64,000 nucleotides of DNA from Planctomycetaceae bacterium. GTDB lineage: Bacteria; Planctomycetota; Phycisphaerae; Phycisphaerales; Zrk34. The translations under genes and the position numbers were made by a program. The notes beneath the pieces were generated by a model. That model was not told where the DNA came from. It saw nothing but the letters and a program-made list of their open reading frames with translations, and searched no databases. Within the stretch, counting starts at the first letter, position 1. Every line of letters starts with the position of its first letter. Below, in pieces: positions 54,684 through 63,700 of the stretch. The stretch covers positions 1 through 64,000 of the forward strand of contig NYZD01000175.1 in assembly GCA_002685935.1 (NCBI GenBank), read 5' to 3'.

Positions 54684-54708
54684 AAAAAGCCCCGCACCTG
54701 CGCGGGGC
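54684..54708 (-). terminator. Intrinsic terminator after mdh
   Basis: GCCCCGC (54689-54695) pairs with GCGGGGC (54702-54708) around a six-base loop; AAAAA (54684-54688) provides the U tract on the minus strand. It lies 34 bases past the mdh stop. Confidence 0.78.
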
Positions 54709-54741
54709 CTGTGAAATCATCCTATTGTCAATCTGACGCGA

Positions 54742-55695
54742 TCACGCCAGATCCGGATAGAGCCCCTTCACCACCTCAACCAATTCCGCCACATGCGCCG
54801 CCGATGCATCCATCAGCTTCTGCTCATCAGCCGTCAGGTCGATCTTGATGATTTGCTCCACGCCGCTACCCCCCAGCAGACAAGGCACGCCGACAAACAA
54901 TCCCTTGATCCCAAACTCCCCGTCGCAGTAACCCGCACACGGGAGAATCCGCTTCTTGTCCTTGACGATCGCCTCGACCATCTGAATCACACCCGCCGCC
55001 GGAGCGTAGTACGCGCTCGTACCCATCAGCCCGACGATCTCGCCGCCGCCCTTCTTGGCCCGCTCAACAATCTCGTCCAGCCGCGCCTCGGTAATAAACT
55101 GCGTCACCGGAATACCCGCGATGCTCGTGAACCGCGGCAGCGGCACCATGTCATCGCCGTGCCCGCCCAGCAGCAGCGCATTGATGTCCTCGACACTGAA
55201 TCCCGTCTCCATCGCGATAAACGTCTTGAACCGCGCCATGTCCAGGCAGCCCGCCTGACCCACGATCCGATCCGTTGGGAAACCCGTAGCCTTCCACGCC
55301 GTGTAAACCATCGCGTCCAGCGGGTTCGACACCACAATCACGATCGAACCCGGCGCATGCTGCTTCACGTTCTGCGAAACACTGCGCACGATTTCCACGT
55401 TAGTTTTAATCAGATCATCGCGGCTCATCCCCGGCTTTCGTGGCAACCCCGCCGTGATCACCACCACGTCCGCCCCGGCAATATCCGCGTAATCCGTCGT
55501 CCCCGTGATCGTCGAATCAAACCGCTCGACCGGCGACGCCTGAGCCAGGTCCAGCATCTTGCCCTTGACCAGACCCTCCGCCTGCGGAATGTCCACGACC
55601 ACAATGTCGCCCAGTTCCTTGCTCGCCGCCCACAACGCGCAGCTCGCGCCAACGTTACCGCCGCCGATGATCGCAATCTTCGCTCGATTCAACAT
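54742..55695 (-). CDS. mdh: Malate dehydrogenase
   Basis: A 317-residue LDH/MDH-fold enzyme interconverting malate and oxaloacetate with NAD. NAD motif GGGNVG (11-16) with D35 ending the second strand; substrate loop RKPGMSR (86-92), where Arg86 and Arg92 bind malate; catalytic pair D152 and H179 in LGGHGDDM. The RKPGMSR loop favours malate over lactate. A 27-base tandem duplication ends exactly at the start codon and carries the ribosome-binding site; promoter at 55759-55786. Confidence 0.95.
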   Translation of the reverse strand: MLNRAKIAIIGGGNVGASCALWAASKELGDIVVVDIPQAEGLVKGKMLDLAQASPVERFDSTITGTTDYADIAGADVVVITAGLPRKPGMSRDDLIKTNVEIVRSVSQNVKQHAPGSIVIVVSNPLDAMVYTAWKATGFPTDRIVGQAGCLDMARFKTFIAMETGFSVEDINALLLGGHGDDMVPLPRFTSIAGIPVTQFITEARLDEIVERAKKGGGEIVGLMGTSAYYAPAAGVIQMVEAIVKDKKRILPCAGYCDGEFGIKGLFVGVPCLLGGSGVEQIIKIDLTADEQKLMDASAAHVAELVEVVKGLYPDLA

Positions 55696-55749
55696 GACCG
55701 CGCCTTTCCTATGGAGAGATATGACCGCGCCTTTCCTATGGAGAGATAT
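55694..55749. repeat. 27-bp tandem duplication containing the mdh ribosome-binding site
   Basis: The 27-base unit at 55694-55720 is repeated exactly at 55721-55747, followed by two more matching bases. On the minus strand each copy carries AGGAAAGG. The copy next to mdh runs into its ATG; the distal copy has ATA at the equivalent place. The unit is a multiple of three, and no stop interrupts the frame between the copies. Confidence 0.9.
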
Positions 55750-55758
55750 TGGGCCGCC

Positions 55759-55786
55759 ATCATACGCGAACCGGTCAGCCGCTCAA
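55759..55786 (-). promoter_or_regulatory. Promoter of mdh
   Basis: On the minus strand TTGAGC (55786-55781, inside the last codons of aroDE) and TATGAT (55764-55759) are 16 bases apart. Initiation near 55752 places both copies of the tandem duplication in the 5' UTR. Confidence 0.6.
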
Positions 55787-57355
55787 CTGAGTCAACAGCA
55801 CCGACCGAAAAACATCCACAGGCGCCGTCTGACCCGTCCACCCCTCAAACTGAGCCGCCGCCTGCCGGACGAACATCTCCACCCCGCTGATCGTCCGGCA
55901 CCCCGCCGCCTTCGCCTCTCGCAGCAGCCGCGTCTCGACCGGGTTGTAAACCGTATCAAACACCACCGTCTCCGCCCCCCAACTTCCCGGCGCCACGTCC
56001 ACCGGCGTCCCCTCCACCTCCGGCGACATCCCCAGCGACGTGCAATTGACATAGATATCGCACTCACTCCCCGCCAGATCATCCAGCGGCGCCGCGACCA
56101 CCGCACCCGACGCCCCGCCCAATTCCTCCGCCAGCCGCTCCGCCTTCACCACCGTGCGATTGTAAATCGTCACCCCGCACCCACAATCCACAAACCCCGC
56201 CACCACGGCCCGAGCCGCGCCCCCCGCGCCGATCACCGCCACCCGCCGACCCGCCAGCCCCGCCCGCTCCACGCCTAGCGTCTCACAGACCGCATCCAGC
56301 GCCCCCGCGTAATCCGTGTTCGATGCCCGCAGCCCCCCATCGTCCGCCACCGTCAACGTGTTCGCCGCGCCGATCTGCTCCGCCAGCGGCTCCACCGTCC
56401 CCCCGCTCTCCCGCACGAACCGCAGCAGATGCTCCTTGTGCGGCAGCGTCACCGACGCCCCACGGAAATCCAGCGGCGCGTAATCCAACCACGCCCCGAC
56501 CGTCGCCTTGAAATGTTCGTACTCCGGCGGAATCGGTAGCGGCAGGTACACCCCGTTATGCCCCGCCGCGTCAAACCCCGCGTTGTGGATCGCCGGACTC
56601 ATCGAATGACCCACCGGCCAACTGATCACCCCGTACACCGCCGTCGCCGCATTCAACGCATCCCAGCGAAACAAGCCCTTCATCCGATCCAACCCCACCT
56701 GACCCGGCGCGGCCACCGTCTCATCTGCCAGTCCCGAGAACGTCAGCAGCGCCCCAAATTTCTTGGCCAGCACACGACTCGGCAACCCAAACTCACCCAT
56801 GCAAAGCGCGATGGTCGGCTTGTGCGCATCGCGCAGAATCTCGAACGCCTCAATATTGTCCCGCAGCGATCGCGCCCACCACACCACCTTGATCACACGA
56901 CACGCCTCCGCGTCCCGCATCGCCTCGATCTTCTGAAACAGATCGCGCGGCCGCCGTTCAAAATCATGTGCCGACAGAATCAATCCCGTGTCAGTCCCCC
57001 GCGCCTGACCCGCATGGTCCACCACCAACTCCACCTTCTGCCTCAGATTCGCCGACCGCTCATACGTAGCCAACTCAATATCCAGATACGCCGGCCCCGC
57101 CAACCCCGCACGCTCCATCACCGCGATCCGATGTTGATCGTCCCCCTCGTACGCCCCGCCCTCCCACGTCGGCCGGCACGTCACCACGCACGGCAACGGC
57201 GACCCTTCCACCAGCGCCGCCACCGCGTCCGCATCATCCGCAAACGAATCAATCCGATACTCAACCAGATCCGCGCCGTGTTCTGCCGACCGTGCCGCCG
57301 CCGCGTGCGCCGATTCCAGTGATTCAACCGTAATGGCTACCGTCAGATGTGTCAC
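55775..57355 (-). CDS. aroDE: Bifunctional 3-dehydroquinate dehydratase (type I)/shikimate dehydrogenase
   Basis: A 526-residue fusion of two consecutive shikimate-pathway enzymes. The type I dehydratase (about 1-215) has Schiff-base lysine K156 in RVIKVVWWARSLRDN and catalytic H130 in LSAHDFE. The shikimate dehydrogenase (about 238-526) has the SMSP serine block (251-254), K307 in TLPHKE, D348 in NTDYAGA and NADP motif GAGGAAR (376-382). The arrangement is known in plants, Chlamydia and some planctomycetes. The start is GTG 57355 (VTHLTVAI); longer frames would run through tRNA-Tyr. It should convert dehydroquinate to shikimate. Confidence 0.94.
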   Translation of the reverse strand: MTHLTVAITVESLESAHAAAARSAEHGADLVEYRIDSFADDADAVAALVEGSPLPCVVTCRPTWEGGAYEGDDQHRIAVMERAGLAGPAYLDIELATYERSANLRQKVELVVDHAGQARGTDTGLILSAHDFERRPRDLFQKIEAMRDAEACRVIKVVWWARSLRDNIEAFEILRDAHKPTIALCMGEFGLPSRVLAKKFGALLTFSGLADETVAAPGQVGLDRMKGLFRWDALNAATAVYGVISWPVGHSMSPAIHNAGFDAAGHNGVYLPLPIPPEYEHFKATVGAWLDYAPLDFRGASVTLPHKEHLLRFVRESGGTVEPLAEQIGAANTLTVADDGGLRASNTDYAGALDAVCETLGVERAGLAGRRVAVIGAGGAARAVVAGFVDCGCGVTIYNRTVVKAERLAEELGGASGAVVAAPLDDLAGSECDIYVNCTSLGMSPEVEGTPVDVAPGSWGAETVVFDTVYNPVETRLLREAKAAGCRTISGVEMFVRQAAAQFEGWTGQTAPVDVFRSVLLTQLSG

Positions 57356-57417
57356 AGTCGACGAGTATATCCCCCTGCCGGTCACGCCGCCCTCTCTCAC
57401 CACCCCACCCCGCTCCA

Positions 57418-57446
57418 TTGATCCGGACCAACGCGACGATATAATC
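57418..57446 (+). promoter_or_regulatory. Promoter of tRNA-Tyr
   Basis: TTGATC (57418-57423) and TATAAT (57441-57446), a perfect -10, are 17 bases apart. Initiation near 57453 is about ten bases before the mature tRNA 5' end. Confidence 0.7.
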
Positions 57447-57463
57447 CCTTGACTTTGGACCCG

Positions 57464-57546
57464 GGCGGGTACCGAAGCGGTCAAACGGGGCAGGCTGTAA
57501 ACCTGCTGGCTTATGCCTACGGGGGTTCGAATCCCTCCCCGCCCAT
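57464..57546 (+). tRNA. tRNA-Tyr (anticodon GTA)
   Basis: An 83-base class II tRNA without encoded CCA. Acceptor stem GGGCGGG (57464-57470) pairs with CCCGCCC (57539-57545), discriminator A at 57546. Anticodon stem GCAGG/CCTGC encloses CTGTAAA with GTA at 57498-57500. A long variable arm and the GGTTCGAAT T loop are present. It has its own promoter and terminator. Confidence 0.96.
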
Positions 57547-57552
57547 TGGAAG

Positions 57553-57588
57553 CAGCCCCCTGCCTTTGCAGGGGGCTGCATTTCTTTG
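57553..57588 (+). terminator. Strong intrinsic terminator after tRNA-Tyr
   Basis: A perfect 12-bp stem, GCAGCCCCCTGC (57553-57564) with GCAGGGGGCTGC (57569-57580), loop CTTT, followed by ATTTCTTT. It begins six bases after the tRNA. Confidence 0.88.
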
Positions 57589-57680
57589 GACAGTGTCCCG
57601 AAACCCGGCTTTCGTTTCTTCGCGCGAACTGTTCTGTTGCCCGGTGCAGCGTAACCCAGCTATCGCAGAGCGACGCATTG

Positions 57681-58664
57681 TCATTGCCCATGCAGGTGGC
57701 AGGCGGCAAGTCGTTCGCCGTTGCCAAGGGGCAGCAGATCCGGCACTTCAGCGTCGCAGGGATCGATACAGTCCGGGCAGCGCGGATGGAAACTACAACC
57801 CCTCGGCAGGTTGCCGGGGTCGGCGACCTCGCCGCCGGCGTCAAAGCGAATTGGCACGTCAGGATCAAGATGGGGCACGGCCGACAGCAGCGCGCGTGTA
57901 TACGGGTGCTGTGGATCGTTGAACAGCACGTCAGTGTCCGCCAACTCGACAATTCGACCGGCGTACATCACCGCGACGCGGTCGCAAATGTGCCGCACAA
58001 CGCTCAGATCATGGGCCACAAAGATATACGTAAGATTGAACTCGTCCTGAAGGTCGACAAGCATGTTGATCACCTGCGCCTGCACAGACACGTCGAGCGC
58101 CGAGACCGCTTCATCAGCGATGACCAGCGAGGGCCGCATGATCAGCGCCCGCGCGATGCCGATGCGCTGCCGCTGCCCTCCGCTGAACGCATGCGGGTAA
58201 CGCTGGCGGTGCTCGGGCTGGAGACCGACCTTCATCAGCATCTCGTCGACGCGGTCCACAAGTTCGCTGCCACGCGCCAGCCTGTGGATCACCAGGGGCT
58301 CGCCAACGATCGCGTCGACGGTCATGCGCGGATTGAGCGATGCGAACGGATCCTGGAAGATCATTTGCATCGACTGCCTCAGCGGCTTGACGCGCGATTC
58401 GGGTATCGTCGCCAGGTCGACCGTGGCATCTGCGGTATGAAACAGTGCCTGTCCGCTTGTCGGTTCGAGAGCACGCAGAATCGTGCGCGCGCAGGTCGTT
58501 TTGCCCGACCCGCTCTCACCGACGAGGCCGAGAGTCCGGCCGCGATGAAGATCGAAACTCACCCGGTCCACCGCCCTGACCGTACCAACCTGCCGGCGCA
58601 GCAGGCCCTTGCCCAGAACCGGGAAGTGCTTGCAGAGATCGCGGACCTGGAGCAGCGGTTTCAT
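57681..58664 (-). CDS. oppF: Oligopeptide/dipeptide ABC transporter ATP-binding protein (OppF type)
   Basis: A 327-residue cytosolic ATPase. Walker A GESGSGKT (49-56), signature FSGGQRQRIGIARAL and Walker B VIADEA are intact. The C-terminal oligopeptide-transport domain has the HPYTRALLSAVP block and Cys-rich GCSFHPRCPDCIDPC, which in this group can bind an Fe-S cluster. ATG overlaps the oppD stop by four bases. Last gene of the operon; no clear terminator is seen before the tRNA hairpin on the other strand. Confidence 0.93.
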   Translation of the reverse strand: MKPLLQVRDLCKHFPVLGKGLLRRQVGTVRAVDRVSFDLHRGRTLGLVGESGSGKTTCARTILRALEPTSGQALFHTADATVDLATIPESRVKPLRQSMQMIFQDPFASLNPRMTVDAIVGEPLVIHRLARGSELVDRVDEMLMKVGLQPEHRQRYPHAFSGGQRQRIGIARALIMRPSLVIADEAVSALDVSVQAQVINMLVDLQDEFNLTYIFVAHDLSVVRHICDRVAVMYAGRIVELADTDVLFNDPQHPYTRALLSAVPHLDPDVPIRFDAGGEVADPGNLPRGCSFHPRCPDCIDPCDAEVPDLLPLGNGERLAACHLHGQ

Positions 58665-59686
58665 ACTTCAGTGACTCCTCGGTGGATCTCTTCGATCCGG
58701 ATGCATGCCGATTGGTGGTCGCCGCTGAACTGTCGTAGCGGCGGCGGCGGGCCGACATCGCAGCGCCCGGCCGACGCATGCGCGCAGCGCGGGTGGAACG
58801 GACAACCAGACGGGATGTCGGTCGGCGATGGCACGCTGCCTTCGATGACGGCCAGGCGATCTCCTTTGGATTCCACACGCGGAATCGACTCAAGCAGACT
58901 CGCGGTGTACGGGTGTAACGGCTGTTTGAGCGCCGTGCGCACCGGCGCCTGCTCTACGATGCGCCCCAGGTACATCACCGCCACCTCATCCGCGACCTGC
59001 GCCACGACGCCCAGATCATGCGTGATAAACAGCACCGACGCCCCGCGATCACGCTGTAGGCTCTTGATGAGTTGCAGAATCTGAGCCTGGATCGTCACGT
59101 CGAGGGCCGTGGTCGGTTCGTCTGCAATCAGAATCTCCGGGTGGCACACCAGTGCCATCGCAATGACCACGCGCTGACGCATTCCTCCTGACATCTCAAA
59201 GGGATACTGATCCATCCGATCCTGCGGGCCGGGAATTCCCACTTGACCGAGAATCTCGATCGCGCGTCCCCGCGCCTCCGCGCGCGTGACGTCCTGGTGG
59301 AGCAGGATGGCTTCGCAGATCTGATTGCCGATGGTGTGCACGGGACTCAGTGCGGTCATCGGCTCCTGGAAAATCATGCTGATCCTGCCGCCGCGCACAT
59401 CGAACAGCGTGTCCGACTTCTCCGGCAGGTCTGTGATATCGATCGGCTCGCCTTGCCGAGGTGTAAAACGAACCGAGCCGCCCTTGATGACGCCCGGCTT
59501 CTGAATCAACCGCAGAATCGAGTACGCGGTGACGCTCTTGCCGCAGCCGCTCTCGCCGACGATCGCCAGCACCGTGCCGCGCTTCAACCGCAGCGATACG
59601 CCATCGACAGCCCGGACTTCGCCTTCTTCGGTGTGGAAGTAGGTCTGAAGGTCGTCAATGGCCAGCACGGTGTCGTCGGTGTTCAT
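58661..59686 (-). CDS. oppD: Oligopeptide/dipeptide ABC transporter ATP-binding protein (OppD type)
   Basis: A 341-residue cytosolic ATPase. Walker A GESGCGKS, signature MSGGMRQRVVIAMAL and Walker B LIADEPTTALD are present, and the C-terminal oligo_HPY domain contains HPYTASLLESIPR and GCPFHPRC. OppD/OppF pairs form a heterodimer energising the permeases. It overlaps oppC and oppF by four bases each (ATGA). Confidence 0.94.
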   Translation of the reverse strand: MNTDDTVLAIDDLQTYFHTEEGEVRAVDGVSLRLKRGTVLAIVGESGCGKSVTAYSILRLIQKPGVIKGGSVRFTPRQGEPIDITDLPEKSDTLFDVRGGRISMIFQEPMTALSPVHTIGNQICEAILLHQDVTRAEARGRAIEILGQVGIPGPQDRMDQYPFEMSGGMRQRVVIAMALVCHPEILIADEPTTALDVTIQAQILQLIKSLQRDRGASVLFITHDLGVVAQVADEVAVMYLGRIVEQAPVRTALKQPLHPYTASLLESIPRVESKGDRLAVIEGSVPSPTDIPSGCPFHPRCAHASAGRCDVGPPPPLRQFSGDHQSACIRIEEIHRGVTEV

Positions 59687-60777
59687 TGGGCTGTGTAGGG
59701 ATCGGCGGCATCACGCATACCGTCGCCGAAGAAGTTAAAGGCCAGCACGGTGAGCACGATCAGCACCACCGGCATCAGAAGCCACGGGTAGTTCGCGACG
59801 ACGTCGATGTTCAGACAGTCCTGAAGCATCACGCCCCAACTGACGACCGGTGGCCGCAGGCCGAGGCCAAGGAAACTAAGCGCCGTCTCGCCGAGAATCA
59901 TGCCCGGCACGCTTAGCGACAGACTCACAATGATGTGGCTCGTGAACCCCGGTAACAGGTGGCGGAAGATGATCCGGCCGTGACTCGCGCCGAGCAGGCG
60001 GGCGGCAACCGCATAGTCCTCCTCGCGCAGCGCCAGAATCTTGCCGCGCACGACGCGCGCCAGCCCGGTCCAGCCCAACAGACTCAGAACGATCGTGATC
60101 GCAAAATAGGTCTGCACCGAAGTCCAATCGCTGGGCAATACGGCGGCGGACGCCAGCCACAGCGGCAAATGGGGGAACGCGTTGATGATCTCAATGGCGC
60201 GCTGAATCAACGTGTCCGTCGCCCCGCCGACATAGCCGGATACCCCGCCGATGGTGGCGCCGAGTACGAATGTGACAACAATGGAAATGACACCGATCGA
60301 GAGACTGATGCGCGACCCGTAGATCAGGCGACTGAAGATATCGCGGCCGTATGCGTCTGCCCCCAGGAAGTAGAACGGCTCACCGGCTTGCCTCGGTCCC
60401 AGCAAATGACGATCGCAGTCAAACACCCCCCAGAGCTTATACGGGTTGCCCCGCACGAAGAGGCCCAATCTCACCACATCTTCCGTGGCGGTGTAATAAT
60501 TCTGTAGCGTGATCGGGTCGATGCGCCGCGCGACCCGATTGACATGCACGCCGTGCTGAAAACTGAACTTCGGCAATTGCGGCGGGCAGTAAATCGCGTC
60601 CACGTCATTCCAGTTCCGCGAGAACGGCGCGATGAACTCAGCGAACACCGCCACCACGTAGAGCACGATCAGAAGATTGAATGACAGCACCGCCAGCCGG
60701 TGCCGCGAAAAACGCAGCCGAATCAACTGCCACTGCGATAGCGTGGCGATGGCGAGGGTCTGGCGCGGTTCGGTCAT
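59683..60777 (-). CDS. oppC: Oligopeptide ABC transporter permease (OppC type)
   Basis: A 364-residue inner-membrane protein. N-terminal OppC_N helix (about 25-47), a roughly 90-residue periplasmic loop, then BPD_transp_1 with FLGADAYGRDIFSRLIYG and the EAA loop ARLLGASHGRIIFRHLLP. Length exceeds typical OppC (about 300) because of the loop. ATG 60777 overlaps the upstream fusion stop as ATGA; further upstream codons are not used. Confidence 0.92.
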   Translation of the reverse strand: MTEPRQTLAIATLSQWQLIRLRFSRHRLAVLSFNLLIVLYVVAVFAEFIAPFSRNWNDVDAIYCPPQLPKFSFQHGVHVNRVARRIDPITLQNYYTATEDVVRLGLFVRGNPYKLWGVFDCDRHLLGPRQAGEPFYFLGADAYGRDIFSRLIYGSRISLSIGVISIVVTFVLGATIGGVSGYVGGATDTLIQRAIEIINAFPHLPLWLASAAVLPSDWTSVQTYFAITIVLSLLGWTGLARVVRGKILALREEDYAVAARLLGASHGRIIFRHLLPGFTSHIIVSLSLSVPGMILGETALSFLGLGLRPPVVSWGVMLQDCLNIDVVANYPWLLMPVVLIVLTVLAFNFFGDGMRDAADPYTAQ

Positions 60778-63700
60778 CGCGCACCGCCTTCCATGCGGAT
60801 CCGGGGATCGAGCCACAGCAGCAACAGATCGCTGACGAGCGTTCCCAGCACGCCCAGCAGACTCAGCACCATGAGCATCGACGCCGCGAGATAGACGTCT
60901 TCGGTCATCAGGCCCTGCAACAACACGGGGCCCACCATCGGCAAACCCAGCACGATCGCGACGATGGCGCCGCCGGAAACCAATTGCGGAAAGATGGCGC
61001 CGATGCCGGAAATGAATGGATTCAGCGCGATCCGCACCGGGTACTTGATCAACAGCCGAAACGGGCGGACACCCTTGGCCATGGCGGTGATGACGTACGG
61101 CTTGCGCAGTTCATCCAACAGGTTCCCGCGCATCACGCGAATCATGCCTGCCGTGCCCCCCACCCCGATCACGATCACCGGCACCCAGATGTGCTGCAGC
61201 AGGTCCATCACCTTGCCAAACGTCCACTCGGGCGCCGCGGCGTACGCCGGGGAAAACAGCCCCGTCACGTTGATGCCGAGGTACCGCCCGCTCCAATACA
61301 TCAGAAGGATCGCCAGCAGGAAGTTGGGCACACACATGCCGATGAAGCCGATGAACGACAGCGCGTAATCACCAATCGTGTACTGCCGCACCGCCGAGTA
61401 AATCCCCACCGGCAGGGCGACGATCCATGTGAACAGAATCGTGCCCAATGACACCAGCACCGTCAGCAACACGCGGTCGCCGATGATGTCGTTGACCTCA
61501 CGCTGCGTCTCCATCGACCGGCCCATGTGTCCCTGCAGCAGGCCGCGGTCCCCCGCGTCAAACGTCACGAACCACCTCAGACCCAGCCAACGCACGTACT
61601 GTCTCGGCAGCGACTCGTCGAGGTGAAACTGCTCGCCCAATTGCCTCACTTCATCGACCGCAGCCTCATCCCCGGTCTGGCGCAGTTCAAGGATGCGCGT
61701 CTCGATATAGTCACCCGGCGGTATCTGAATGATGAAAAATGTCACCGCCGAAATGATCGCCAGCGTCGGAACCATGATCAGCAGCCGCCTGCCGATATAG
61801 GGATGACGCACCGCGGCCAGGATGATGACCAGCCCACCAATGCCGCCAATCAGCCACCGGATGACTCCGCCAAGACGGCCGCCCTCAGCAACTTCCAGTG
61901 TCTGCACGTCCACCGCCTCAGGCAGAGGCGTCACGGTCGTCATTTCCTGTTTGATCTGATCGATCGCGCCGGGTGAGTCGGTCGGCTCGTCAAAGTAATA
62001 CGTCTCGATGCCGGCGTTGGCCGGCGTGCTATACGTGTTGCCCGCGATCGCGACGCGCGGCACGTTGCGGAACCCATTCCTCACCACGACCAGTTGCGGG
62101 GGCGGCGAGGCGATGCTGATCGACCAAACCTGCTCGGCCGCGATATCGGTGATCTTGCCGAACAGTTCAATCTGGGCATCGCGCGTCGGCGCGGCGGTTG
62201 CCTGATCCAGTAACTCCATCGTGCGGCGGATCACCCCGCCGACGGGCGGCTCGATCCCTCCCTGCAACGCCAGCGGGTTTCCGTAAAGACCGCCCTTTTG
62301 AAACCACGTCCCGTAGGCGGGCGCGTGATGAGATTCAGAGTACGTCGGCACGAAGCTGCGCGGCTCCACCAGCGGGTTGAACTCGCTCTCGCCGGCCCAA
62401 ACGGAAAAGTCATGCAGCAGGGCGTTCTTCTGTGTCGAATAAAGCGGCCGCGCCCGCTCCCGATGCAAGGCCCGAACGCCCCCCTCCGCCCAGTCATCGA
62501 CAATGAACTGCGCCGGGCCCTCACCCGTGAACGCCGTGAAGTCGATGTACCACGTCATACGCGTGCCGTCAGGAAACGTGCGCATCCCTTCAAAGTCGCG
62601 CTCGGTCAATCCCAACTCATCAAGCAATGCGCCGGCGCGCTGAGGATCGTGCTCGGTGTAACTGTGCATCAAAGCTTCGTTATGGAATTCTGACCCGCGC
62701 CCGGGGTCGATCTGTGCCGGCTCGAGTTGTCCCCCGTAAAGGGCTTCGATTATTTCCTGTCGATGAATCGCGATCGACAGGGCCTGCCGGAACCGCTTGT
62801 CAGCCAACAGCTGCGCTTTCCACCTCGTCGCCGGCTCACTCTCAAGCACGCGCCGGTTCATGTTGGGAAACAGTGTCCATGACGAGCGTACCGCCGGAAA
62901 CCAGTGATAGACCTGATAGTCGTGCCGCGCGCGGTTCTCCATCAACAACGTGTAATTGTCGAACGTGATGTGGCGCGCCTGCATCGTGATATCCCCCGAC
63001 GCAGCGGCAAGTGGAATCAGTTTCGTGTTCTTGACCTCAAACAGAATGCGATCGACGTACGGCAGTTGATTGCCCTCGGCGTCCACGGCCCAAAAATACG
63101 GATTGCGGACGAAACCCTCCGGCGGGTTGGGCCGATACGTGCGGTACACCCACGGCCACATGCGCGGATGCTCCGGATTGCGGTAATCGCGCAGCGTCTT
63201 GTAAAGGGCACGCGGCGTGGTGACACCACGTGCGGCCATCGCCGCCTCGATCAGGTCAGCCTTGCCCAGTTCCGGATGGTACTGCTCGAGATAATGGCGC
63301 GGTGCGTACGGTGTCCTGGTCCGATTGGTCGCGAGCGATTCCAGAAGAACGCCGTTCGGTTCCGGAAATACGAACTTCACCGTGTACGTATCAACCTTGA
63401 CGATCTCACCGGTCTTGCCGCGAACCGTCATCCACGTGGGCGGCGCTGATTCCAGATACTTCGCTTCATGTTCCCACCAATAGAGGATGTCATCGGCCGT
63501 GAACGGGTGGCCGTCCGACCACCGCACGCCCCGCCGCAGATGGACCGTCCACACGCGCTTGTCGTCGCTCGCGCTCCAGCCTTTCGCTAAATGCGGCCGA
63601 ATCGGATACCCAAGCGGCGACCAGCGCACAAGCATCGCCCCTGAAAGGCGATATCCAATAATGAATACATCCCCCGGCGCCGTTGCCACGCGATGCCATG

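Noticed and set aside
55559-56278. Plus-strand frame with a repeated MTAPFLWRD peptide
   Set aside because: The repeat is only the translated tandem duplication in the mdh leader; the remainder is antisense to aroDE.
57356-57952. In-frame 5' extension of aroDE
   Set aside because: It runs through the tRNA-Tyr gene and its terminator on the opposite strand; GTG 57355 gives the correct start of the dehydratase domain.
57513-59084. Plus-strand open frame starting inside tRNA-Tyr
   Set aside because: It overlaps the tRNA terminator and is antisense to oppF and oppD.
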